NCBI GenBank assembly: GCA_043228905.1 | Contig: JBHGNT010000003.1 | Coordinates: 13,392,001 to 13,456,000, forward strand | Source: Azolla caroliniana | Taxonomy: Eukaryota > Polypodiophyta | DNA: 64,000 nt | Direction of reading: 5' to 3' | Shown: piece after piece, positions 1 to 8,881 of the stretch | Position numbering within the stretch: the first letter of the stretch is position 1 | How the letters are laid out: every line of letters begins with the position of its first letter | Program-made: the position numbers and the translations under genes | Notes under the pieces: generated by a model | Databases searched by the model: none | Told to the model about the DNA's origin: nothing | Seen by the model: the letters and a program-made list of their open reading frames with translations, nothing else

Positions 1-900
1 GATTATCGCTTCGGGCACTTCCATTCCCCTGATGATCAAATTTACTACTGGATTTTGATCATCCAGTACGGTTGGTCCCATGGTTGGATTCGCAAAATGT
101 ATCAGGGCCTCTAGTAGTTGTTCTTTCCTATGTATTGTTGTTACGGTCTTCGTGAACCGGGGTACTAATTTCAAAAGTCTAAATAACGGCATTGTAATAT
201 GACAATAATTGTCTAATGCTAGCAAGGCCGGATCTTCCGTCGACGGTACTTCTTCTATCATCGACTTCTTCCCTTTGTCCTCCTCCGTCAATTCTTGGAG
301 CATTCTTTCCATGTTTTCCTAGTTCGCCTTTTCCACCCATTGTTGCATCACCTCTGTGGTCAGCATGTTGACTGCCGATGCCTTTCCTTTCGCCTTTAAT
401 GTACATTGGTTTATATAATACGGCTCTTGTCAAAAAAAGTAGCAATAGAGTTTCTAGGGCTCTTGTGATCCGGAAGCTTGTCACGCCACTTCCTCTTGCC
501 CTCTGGGATTGTATTGGAATGCCTTGGCATACTACGGCTTTCTTCATTCCTCCGGAGCTCTTCTCTAGTCATGTGGCAAGTATCGACGATCGATTCTCAC
601 TACACCGCCTTTGATCGTGGCTCCTATGTTGATCGGCAAATCCTTGCCGATCAAAATTCCTTCTTTCCTCTCGTCACCTCGTCGAAATCGCTCATCCGGC
701 CAAAACTGGCCTTCATCCGACCTTCTTTCTTCTCTAGCTCGATTTGTCTTACTAGTGTCGTTGATTTGGTTAGTAAGTTATACTCGCACCAATCAATGGT
801 ATGGGTTAGGGAATGGCATAATGCACAATGTGTTCTCATTGTACATGAAAAGAGTTACGTGCGGAAGCTCGTAGACAAAACCAACTTCACATGATATTAA
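1..900 (-). pseudogene. Ty3/gypsy fragment N: gag end and start of protease region
   Basis: Degenerate gag-to-protease stretch read on the minus strand. A zinc knuckle of the form C-x2-C-x4-H-x4-C (CALCHSLTHTIDWC) lies near 780-830. It is followed by a segment alignable to the 38.0-39.0 kb part of element I, ending in the block GPTVLDDQNP near the window edge, just before where the protease should begin outside the window. Several stops and frameshifts break it. Its likeness to I in knuckle and flanking residues says both are the same family, but here in opposite orientation. It is dead; the protease, reverse transcriptase (RT) and integrase would lie left of base 1. Confidence 0.6.
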
Positions 901-941
901 TAGAAAATATGTGTAGGGCTTAGTATTGCATCTTTAGCCTC

Positions 942-1802
942 TTAGCGCTCCGATTCTTTTGACTTTGCCTTGTCGGCACGTCCGATCGGGTCGGTCTTCG
1001 ACTTACCTTCTGCTCCTTGATCGACGCCCTTAAGCTCGATCGCTTGTCGTAGTCCCATCCTTGTCCTTAGTGCTCCGAAGTGTTGTTCTAGGAGTAGCTT
1101 TGTTAGGCAATTGGTGATGTTCACCTTAGTGTCGATCTTCCGGACTTCGAGCTTCTTCTCTGTTATGAGCTCTTGGATATGATGAAACTGCACCTCAATG
1201 TGTTTCGTCTTCGCGTGATAGATTGGGTTCCGAATGAGGTGTATTGCGCTCTGTGAGTCGCAATAGATGGTTGGGGTTGGGTGGTCGATTCGACTTGTCA
1301 CTGAGAAGTCTGTTGACAATCGGTGCATCTAGATTGCTTCCTTCGCTGACTCTAACACGGCTATGTACTTGGCCTCTGTGGTAGACAGGGTCGTGCACTC
1401 TTGCAGCTTCAACCTCCATGATATGGCGGCACTGCCATAGGTGAAAGAAACATAGCTTGATGTCGACTTCCGATTGTCTGTATTTTCGGCATAGTCGGAA
1501 TCGGTATAGCCTTCGAATTCAATCAGACTCACTTATCCGAAAGTCAGCTGCACATCTTTGATTCTTGTTAGATACTTGAAGATGTTCTTGGCGGCCTCCC
1601 AATGCTTCCGTCTTGGGTTTGACATGTACTGGCTGACGATCCCTACGACATATGCAAGGTCGGGTCGGGTCGCCACCATCGCGTACATGATACTTCTTAC
1701 AACCGATGCATAGGGTATATTTCCATTGAGCTCTCTCTCCTTATCCGTCAAAAGAGAGTCTCTGTTAGCTAGTTGGCTACAGGGTCGGAAGGTCGGAGTC
1801 AA
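942..1802 (-). pseudogene. Ty1/copia fragment M: RT tail and RNase H
   Basis: Minus-strand remnant of a copia polyprotein. From right to left it shows the RT C-terminal blocks (PYASVVRSIMYAMVATRPDLAY and MSNPRRKHWEAAKNIFKYL), the RNase H blocks (GYTDSDYAENTDNRKSTSSY, then STTEAKYIA) and the tail CDSQSAIHLIRNPIYHAKTKHIEV. In-frame stops fall near 1329-1331 and 1530-1533, so it is split into three open pieces. No LTR, PPT or TSD is visible at either end. It is truncated on both sides and abuts gypsy-derived sequence at 1803. Confidence 0.85.
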
Positions 1803-2451
1803 ACAAGTTTGAAAAGGTCGGAGTCGACAATGTTCTAAAGGACGAAGGAGTCGGAGTCAGATCATCGTGGCGGATCGATGAGTCAGCATTTACGAATTTT
1901 GCCAAGTAGTAAAAATATGTATTAGAGTTAGTTAGATAGTTTTGTAATAGTTCTTGTCGAACAAGGGCAAGTGTAATCTTGAGAAGAGACTCTCGGTCTT
2001 ACCTATAAAAGAGGGACCAAAAACATTGTAAATCTATTGTTCTAATTTTGGAATTAATATAAGTTATTAGTTAGAGTATTTCTATGTCGATAGTATCTAT
2101 GCGCATTGTTATCCCTAGTATTGATTTCTGATTTGCTTACTAAGTAATTATATTAAGACCAATTAGTTGATCAAGGTTACTCAAATAACAAGTCCTATTT
2201 GCTTACTAGTTAGTCTATCATCCTTCTACCACAATCATCGTGATAGAACGTTCGGATTGGAATGTTCGACCTATTCTGTCAGCTATGTACAGTAATCAAC
2301 TATCGGCCGAAGAACACAAATTATAATTTTGGCATGCCCGGTTACATATGCAATAGGCAGAGAACAAGGTTGAATGGATGTCGTCTAGTCTGAAAACATC
2401 TGTTGGCCGTAAATGTCTTCGCACACGATTAGAGACTTAAAGTGTAGTAGA
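1803..2451 (+). mobile_element. Candidate 5' LTR and leader of gypsy element I
   Basis: AT-rich stretch without a credible gene. It contains a good TATA box at 2004-2010, followed by T-rich and AT-rich sequence, and it precedes the gag fragment of element I. That is the position expected of its 5' LTR and leader. I could not find clear TG...CA ends, and similarity to the sequence after I's integrase (from about 55.88 kb) is weak at best. The LTR call is therefore mainly positional. Confidence 0.35.
2004..2010 (+). promoter_or_regulatory. TATA box of candidate I LTR
   Basis: TATAAAA followed by GAGGGA, in the style of the other LTR promoters in the window. No transcription start is shown. Confidence 0.4.
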
Positions 2452-3322
2452 AGGTAATGTTGACAATTTCGAACATAGCCATCAACTAACAATGGGCATG
2501 GTTTCGGCTCAAACCGAACTGAACCGTTAAGCCATGGTTTAATAGTTTATTGGTTCCAGAAATTTATAATGGTTTGGTTTGGTTTAGAAATTCAATAAAC
2601 GGTTCAGTTTCGGTTCTAAAACTTGGGTTTATAGGTTTATAGGTTTTTGGTTAACTTTTTTAATTGTTTACCTTAAAAGTTTATTGATTTAGTGGTTTAA
2701 TTAATGGTTTTTTATTGATTTAATAGATTTAACTTAAATGCTTATTTAATTTAATGTATTTTTGTTTATTTAGATGTTTAATCAGTTTGACTTAAGTGGT
2801 TAGGTTTAAACTTTTTATTAAATGGTTTAGTTTGGTTTCATATTTTTTGTAAACGGTTTGGTTTCAACTTTTTCTTAAATGGTTTGGTTTAAATATTGAG
2901 AGTTCATAAACGGTTTGGTTTCTTTGTCTTGAAACCGAACCGAACCGAAACCGAACCGTGCCCATTACTACCATCAACATCAACAACAAGCTGATCGGGA
3001 GTGGAGTACAATTCCCGATTTAACTGATAATCATTCAGACAAGGAGGAGTCTGATCAAAGTTTTGTTTACGACATTTGGGGAGACGACAATATGCCTTGC
3101 CCTTACACGAAATATCGAGATGGTGCTAATGCCGAAGCACACATAAGAGATTTTCGGACGACATGGGAGGTGAACCATGTGGCACAACAACTGTCGGCAA
3201 CAACCGACGAAAAATAAAAAATTGCCGAGTTCGTCTTATCGCTTGACGGTCCGTCGGCAAATTGGTATGCTCAGAACGGGCCAAAAGTGTTTGACTCGTT
3301 CGAACAATTAGTTGCAAAATTC
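2452..3322 (+). pseudogene. Element I gag, N-terminal part (split by MITE and by copia B)
   Basis: Plus-strand Ty3/gypsy gag remnant. The reading frame runs up to the MITE at 2487 and resumes in the same frame after it. It then shows gag blocks such as HIRDFRTTWEVNHVAQQLS, LDGPSANWYAQN and FEQLVAKF, and stops at 3322 where copia B is inserted. The frame continues without a gap after B's target duplication at 37641. One internal stop (about 3216) and an unclear start mark it as dead. The gag fold is inferred from the typical FVxxLxGxAxxWY-like block. Confidence 0.7.
2487..2970. mobile_element. hAT-like MITE, 484 bp
   Basis: Terminal inverted repeats of about 15 bp: the left end begins TAACAATGGGCATGG and the right end, reverse-complemented, begins TAGTAATGGGCACGG. 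A perfect 8-bp target duplication CCATCAAC lies at 2479-2486 and 2971-2978. Length, AT-richness, lack of any ORF and the 8-bp TSD fit a non-autonomous hAT element. The interior is made of degenerate GGTTTGGTTT and CCGAACCGAA runs that extend the inverted repeat. It sits in gag of element I, and removing it with one TSD leaves the gag frame open. Confidence 0.85.
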
Positions 3323-3759
3323 TGTCAAAGTTAATATGCGGAAGCTTTGACAAACCGGTTTATTCGGATAGTAACAGAAAACAGAGACAAGGTTAATGGA
3401 AGCTAGGAACGGAGAATACACAGGAGAGAGAGAGAGTAGAAAGCATAAACTCAATTCAAAATAACAACACTTTGTACATACAATGTGCTCAATGAGCACT
3501 TTTATACAAGCCCATAAAGGATTGACAAAAGTACTGACAAGTACTTCTATGCTCATACGAGTGACTATCACCGAATCCAAGGAATCTGCCTATGTACTAG
3601 GCTAGATTCATAGGCCTCTAATGGCCTACCGATTACAATCCGATCGGGCTCCTAGTTCCGGATACCATCCAGACACCGATCCGGTTCATCGTTTCGGAAT
3701 CCGATTTGGCTCTGGCTTGTTCAGCCGATCTGGATCCAGTTGAGCTTGTCCGCTCAACA
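3323..3759 (-). repeat. B 3' LTR
   Basis: 437 bp matching 37226-37640 along its length. On the minus strand it starts TGTTGAGCGG and ends TTTGACA. It is about 22 bp longer than its partner owing to an indel near 3680-3705. The two LTRs differ at many sites, so the insertion is not recent. Confidence 0.9.
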
Positions 3760-4439
3760 CTCCCCCTCAAGCTCAACTTGAGGTCGGATCACTATGTTTG
3801 TGTGTGTGTTTGCCAGTCGTCTTCTCCGGCTCCACTTGGTGTCTTCCCACCTAGCTCACGTTCCACGTCTGGTTCGGTTTTGCTTCCCACAACGCATTTG
3901 GTTGTGCGCACCTCAACCCTCTCGGTCGGCTTGTCTGCTCATAAGGCCCTTCCTAGCTCCTTCGCTGTTTTGACTTCGGCGCTTCTCGACCCGTCGGTTC
4001 CTCTGTGTCAGTGTTGACTTTTGTTGCCTCCTCATCCGTTTGGCCTCCTGTTGATTCGGCTCCTTCGAATCGAACTCCCCTTCAGAATCAACTGCCTCCT
4101 ATTCGTTCTAGCTCTTGTTTGAATTAGTTGTCTCCAATTCGTCCTCAATCTTCAGACCCTTCACAACATTGGACCATGTCCATGTCTTGGTCTTCCCAGC
4201 TTTGCCTCCCCCTTTTTCAGTTGGTTTCGGCTTGGGCTCTCTGTTCCAGTGGCTCTGCTTGCATCTGGTCTCGGCTTCTTCAGCCGTCCTGTGCACTCAG
4301 ACTTCTTCAGTCGGGCCGAAATCGAAATTGGTTTCCGACTCGGTTTTTCGGTCGTCTTCCTCATTCCTCTTTTCATTCCCACCCCTCAAGTTTGGCACAT
4401 TGAGGTACTACACACTTGTGCACCGGAAAATTACCGCAA
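3760..4439 (-). other. B polypurine tract and 3' untranslated stretch
   Basis: Next to the LTR, the minus strand reads GAGGGGGAG (plus about 3760-3769), a good polypurine tract for plus-strand priming. The remaining roughly 650 bp up to the RNase H tail hold no gene I can support. They are C+T-rich on the plus strand and give only spurious open frames. Confidence 0.65.
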
Positions 4440-5223
4440 CTTGTCTAAGTCGAGGGGTTTGGTGAAGATATCGGCCACCTGCCAATCCGTCGGAACATAC
4501 AAAAGTTCGACTTCACCGGAAAGAACGCACTCGCGGACAAAATGATAGTGCACCTCACTGTGCTTAGTCCGGGCGTGAAAGACGACGTTCTTAGCCAACT
4601 AGATCCTGCTAAGGTTATCGCAATAGATCACCGTCGGATCCGATACCTCCACATGCAAATCCTTTAGGAGCCTCTTGAGCCAGATGGCTTCACACGTTGT
4701 GACAATCGCTCCTCGGTACTCGGCCTCAGTGCTTGACAATGTAATTGTTGGTTGCTTCTTACTACTCCAGGCGATCGTGGCGTTCCCAAGTGAAAACGAA
4801 TATCCGGATGTAGACCTAAAGTCGTCAGCATTTCCGGCCCAATCAGCATCCCTGTTGACGACAAGCTGTTTGGCTACATCGGTCTGATACAACAGTCCCC
4901 TGTCCTTACTGCCGCTGATGTACCTTAGTATTCAGTCCGACCGGATAACTAAGGTGCGGCTTGGTGATGGCCAGATAGATGAGGCTTCTGACTATTTGTC
5001 GGAACCTTTTCGGTTCGCATGCCATTCTAGAGTCGGGGCAAAGCTTTACATTCCTGTCCAGAGGAGTCGAGATGGATTTGCATTCCGTCATACTAATTTT
5101 GAAGAGCATACTCAACACATAGTCGCATTGATTGATCAATATGCTTTCGGGGGTTTGGATCCCGAGGAAGTAATGAAGGTCTCCTAGATCCTTCATCTCG
5201 AATGATGCCGCGAGCTGGGATTT
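4440..5223 (-). pseudogene. B pol: RT C-terminus and RNase H
   Basis: Minus strand. Blocks read in order are KSQLAASFEMKDLGDLHYFLGI (RT), the decayed region before RNase H, then DADWAGNADDFRSTSGYSF and LSSTEAEYRGAI of RNase H, followed by LAKNVVFHARTKH and DIFTKPL at the C-terminus. Stops and frameshifts fall near 4905, 4598 and in the tail. The upstream RT half lies at 6498-7317, beyond the LTR insertion G. Copia identity is certain; function is lost. Confidence 0.85.
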
Positions 5224-6497
5224 GATGAAGGGGGAGTTTGTTGGGAGATAGGTACCTCCGGATGGGAAGGAAGAAGAACAGTGCCGATGAAAAAACTCGG
5301 CCGAGGCCGATAGGCCGAGTACGAAACCAGATGAGGAGTACCCGGCTACGGAGAGCCGGATGGTGCAGACCCGGTACGAAACCGGATGAGGAGTACCCGG
5401 CTACGGAGAGCCGGATGGTGCAGACCCGGTACGAAACCGGATGAGGAGTACCCGGCTACGGAGAGCCGGATGGTGCAGACCCGGTACGAAACCGGATGAG
5501 GAGTACCCGGCTACGGAGAGCCGGATGGTGCAGACCCGGTACGAAACCGGATGAGGAGTACCCGGCTACGGAGAGCCGGATGGTGCAGACCCGGTACGAA
5601 ACCGGATGAGGAGTACCCGGCTACGGAGAGCCGAATGGTGCAGACCCGGTATGAACCGGATGAGGAGTACCCGGCTACGGAGAGCCGGATGGTGCAGACC
5701 TAGTATGAAACCGGATGAGGAGTACCCGGCTACGGAGAGCCGGATGGTGCAGACCCTGTACGAAACCGGATGAGGAGTACCCGGCTACGGAGAGCCGGAT
5801 GGTGCAGACCTGGTACGAAACCGGATGAGGAGTACCCGGCTACGGAGAGTCAGATGGTGTAGACCCGATACGAAACCGGATGAGGAGTACCCGGCTACGG
5901 AGAGCCGGATGGTGCAGACCAGGTACGAAACCGGATGAGGAGTACCCGGCTACGGAGAGCCGGATGGTGTAGACCTGGTGAGAACCGGATGAGGAGTACC
6001 CGGCTACGGAGAGCCGGATGGTGCAGACCCGGTACGAAACCGGATGAGGAGTACCCGGCAACGGAGAGCCGGATGGTGCAGACCCGGTATGAACCGGAGG
6101 TAGAGACATATTTGTAAATATGTTTCTGAGGGCAAACTTTTAGTTGTTGTTGTCATTTTTTTTTGTTGGTGCAAGAAGAAGAGAGAGCATGTAACAGTGT
6201 ACAGAGAGAGAGAGAGAGAGAAAGAGGTCGCTGCCTCTGTTGTAATCGCCGCCTGTGGCGAAGATCGTGAGCACAAGGTCGTTGCCTTTGTGAACTCACT
6301 GTTTTGTACATTCCAACTTAGTGATAGTTTGCAACCTGTGGGCTGCCGTGGTTTTTCCCTCTTTGGCTTTTCCACGTAAACATTCTGTGTACCCTTTTCT
6401 CTCCTGTGTCGCGTGTTTTCGTTTCCTGTTTCCTGTGTATGAAAAGAAGCTCGGTTGCAGCCGAGCGTTGTGTATAAGGAGCGTTGAGTTCCCGTCA
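5224..6497 (+). mobile_element. Copia LTR G with attached polypurine tract
   Basis: LTR of the F/Q/H-type copia group inserted in B's RT. The LTR proper is 5239-6497, starting TGTTGGGAGATAGG and ending AGTTCCCGTCA, like F's LTR end. It is directly preceded by GAAGGGGGAGTT (5227-5238), the polypurine tract that should lie inside an element, so this is not a clean solo LTR. GATTT occurs at 5219-5223 and 6498-6502 and may be the TSD, although a few bases next to the left copy look like RT. The LTR lacks the TATAAATA block present in F, Q and H. Confidence 0.8.
5325..6098. repeat. 55-bp minisatellite in LTR G, 14 copies
   Basis: Fourteen head-to-tail units with a 55-bp period (for example 5331, 5386, 5441). 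Each contains GAGGAGTACC, then the hairpin CCGGCT-ACGGAG-AGCCGG, then ATGGTGCAGACC. The first six units are almost identical; later ones carry scattered changes and small indels. The same unit occurs four and three times in the two LTRs of copia F. Confidence 0.95.
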
Positions 6498-7317
6498 GAT
6501 TTCATCTAGGTCGGTGCCGGCGATGACTAAATCATCAACATAAAGTAAATTACTAACTGGCCCGTTCTGACCTTGTTGGATGAAGAGAGAAGAGTCCGAT
6601 TTCGATGGAACAAACCCCATCCGATGTAGTCTCTGCGTGATTTTCGCGTTCGTAGCACGCGAGGCTTGCTTGGGTCCGTAAAGGGACTTCTTCAGTCAGC
6701 AAACGACCGACGTGTTCATTCCAGACTGAAATCAGGGGGTCTGAACCATAAACACCTGTTCCTCAAGATCACCTTGCAGGAACGCGTTTTTCACATCTAT
6801 CTGATGCAGATGCCACCCCTTCGCCGCTGCTACCACAAGCAGGACATGGACGATCGTTATCTTTGCAGCTGACACGAACGTCTCATTGTAATCGATGCCG
6901 TGCTGCTGCGCATAGCCCTTTGCCACTAATCAGGCCTTGTACCGGTTGACGGAGCCGTAGGTGTTGTATTTGACCTTGTACACCCACCGAAAACCGATCG
7001 ACTTCACTCCTTTCGGTACATTGACTAAATCCCACGTCTCATTTTCCATGAGTGCATGCATCTATTCCTCAATGGCCTTCCTCCAGTTCAGATCCTTAGC
7101 CGCTTCTGCGTAACTCTCCAACTCGTGCGCATAATGATGTGTCATACATTGTACCCATACCTTTTCACGGGGTTTTTCGGGCGGGTGGAGCGGCATAACT
7201 TTGTGTTAGCTGATTTCAAGGTCCTCTTGGCCGACTCAGACTTCTCTTCCGAAGGTCCATCTTTGTTCTTTCTAGAGTCGGATTCGCTCTGACCCGAGTT
7301 GTCTCTGCCGGTGGCGT
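6498..7317 (-). pseudogene. B pol: linker and RT N-terminal half
   Basis: Minus strand, downstream part of the polyprotein linker (RSTRPKNPVKRYGYN) followed by RT blocks. These are IGFRWVYKVKYN, AKGYAQQHGIDYNETF, HQIDVKNAFLQGDLEEQVFM and, after decay, NLLYVDDLVIAGTDLDEI, with the YVDD catalytic motif near 6530. The frame is cut by gypsy A at 7318 and by LTR G at 6497. Several in-frame stops are present. Confidence 0.87.
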
Positions 7318-8010
7318 TGTCGTGAAGATTCTCGGCTATAGTGTGAAACCGGGGTGGAATAGGGCCAGTCGGTGGTGTGCAAACATGTGCACATGTATAG
7401 TAGGAAACGGTGGGAGTATTTGTCCCACATTGTAACGCCCTCCCCACCTTGGTCTATAAAAGGAGGGAGGGGTCCCTTGTTGAGGGGTTGCCCATTTTGA
7501 GTTAGGAAGGGTATACTGTTAGATTTAGGCAGTTTCCCTTATTCTTACTTCATTCTAGGGTTTCATCTAGGTAGTTTCTTTTCTTCTTCTTCTTTGTCGT
7601 GTCGGTGGAGATTTTGTGTCTGTTTAGGGTTTGCTTATGCTCGGTCTCCTGTGCAAGACCCCACTCGGCACGACGATCCCGAGAGCTCCCCGATTGGCGG
7701 CTTGGCAGTAGACTACTGTTGTAACCTACCTTACCTTGGTTCGTCTCAAAGTCGGGGTTGTATCTTTCCCCTTGTAATATATATAATCATATCTGTTTGT
7801 GCATATTGGTGTATTTGGTGGTGTCAAGAGCATAGCCCCTTGTTTCCTGTGCATAAGAGTCGGTGTCGCGCACATGCTCTCTCTCTCTCTCTCTCATGTT
7901 CGGTTGCCTCCGGGATGTGTCCGGAGTCGGCTTCTCGGCATCCCTTCCTCCCTCGTCCGAGACCCCCGTGGTCCCGCCGCTTCCACACGCACGTGTGTAA
8001 TAACGCGACA
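7318..8010 (+). repeat. A 5' LTR
   Basis: 693 bp, TGTCGTGAAG to GCGACA. TATAAAA at 7455-7461 is preceded by the TGTCCCACAT box. A hairpin GACC-CCCGT-GGTC lies at 7961-7973, about 37 bases before the end. About 66 bp around 7630-7700 are absent from the right LTR, and a CT-rich run lies at 7877-7895. Confidence 0.92.
7455..7461 (+). promoter_or_regulatory. TATA box of A 5' LTR
   Basis: TATAAAA followed by GGAGGGAGGG. The same box is at 16879-16885 in the right LTR. Confidence 0.7.
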
Positions 8011-8014
8011 TCTT

Positions 8015-8032
8015 TGGTGAACCCAACGTGAA
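8015..8032 (+). promoter_or_regulatory. A primer binding site
   Basis: TGGTGAACCCAACGTGAA, four bases after the LTR. The same core TGGTGAACCC follows the 5' LTRs of C, D and E. It is not the initiator-Met site; I could not name the tRNA. Confidence 0.65.
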
Positions 8033-8092
8033 CGGCGGTAAGGGAGAATGGAGTTGGAAGAAGACGACTTTGCACAACTTTTGTCGAAGCGG

Positions 8093-8881
8093 TGTCGTGC
8101 CTTTCGGCTCCGGATCGTTTGCGTGAGTCGGGTGGGAACCGCCGAGGTTTTGGACTAGGAGAAAGAAGAATATGAGATGAGGCTAGTAATGAATAGATTA
8201 TTAGAAAGAGAGATAGAAATTTCGTGAATCCCACGAGTGTATTTTATTCGATTAATCAATATTTAGATAAGAATATGTATTTAGATTGAAAGAAAGATAT
8301 AAGAAGCTTGTGAATCCCACAAGTATAGATTATACTATTTTCGTGAATCCCACGATTATATTAATTGGTGTTTTAGGAAATATATCCAATTTCCCAAATA
8401 TTTTTCACACACCTATTACATTGTGCTCCCCATCCTTATGTAGTGATGGGAGAGACTAAGCATAGCTACATGCTTTTTTTCTAATATGTTCATGCACACT
8501 AAATGTGCATGTGATGCTTTTCTAATCCTTGCTTTTATTTGCTAAATATAGTGCTCATGCACGCTAGATGTGCATGAGTCACTTTTTTAGTTGCTTGCGT
8601 TTTTCTATAAAATATTCACGCACTCTAAAAATACATGATTTACCTTTTAATAAGGGTAGGCGCAAATAAAGCACTTATAGTTATTAAATCTATTTATAGA
8701 ACACTAAAGATAAGGTAGCATAATGGTAAAGTTGAGGTTTGGCTATGTGGAGGTATAGGGTTCGAATCCTGCCCTATGCACGTGATAAATATCTTGATAT
8801 ATTATTTTATTTATTTATATGTAATTAAATCGGTTATATTATTTTTACTTTTTCACGTAGTGTACGAAATACACTACGACA
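8093..8881 (-). repeat. D 3' LTR
   Basis: In element orientation it runs TGTCGTAGTG to GCACGACA. The plus-strand end holds the hairpin AACC-GCCGA-GGTT at 8137-8149. The interior carries short direct repeats ending GTGAATCCCAC (8224, 8310, 8341) and CATGCAC...GTGCATG inverted pairs (8490-8580). Confidence 0.92.
8711..8779 (+). ncRNA. tRNA-like module in D 3' LTR (antisense to D)
   Basis: A-box TAGCATAATGG and B-box GGGTTCGAATCC in tRNA-like spacing, on the strand opposite to D's coding strand. The acceptor stem pairs at only about 4 of 7 positions, so this is a tRNA-derived or SINE-head-like sequence, not a functional tRNA gene. Pol III transcription is possible but unproven. Confidence 0.6.

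Noticed and set aside
3706-4545. Possible host gene in the C+T-rich stretch
   Set aside because: Short overlapping frames without homology, located between B's polypurine tract and RNase H where an untranslated tail is expected.
5325-6098. CRISPR-like array
   Set aside because: The 55-bp units are contiguous with no unique spacers and lie inside a copia LTR; it is a minisatellite.
7877-7895. CT and GA microsatellites (also 19503-19534, 24266-24297, 27312-27334-like runs and 57313-57334) as regulatory elements
   Set aside because: Simple repeats inside LTR transcripts; nothing beyond composition supports a role.
8711-8779. Functional tRNA gene
   Set aside because: A- and B-boxes are good but acceptor and anticodon stems do not pair and no clear anticodon loop exists. 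The same holds for the E, J and K modules.
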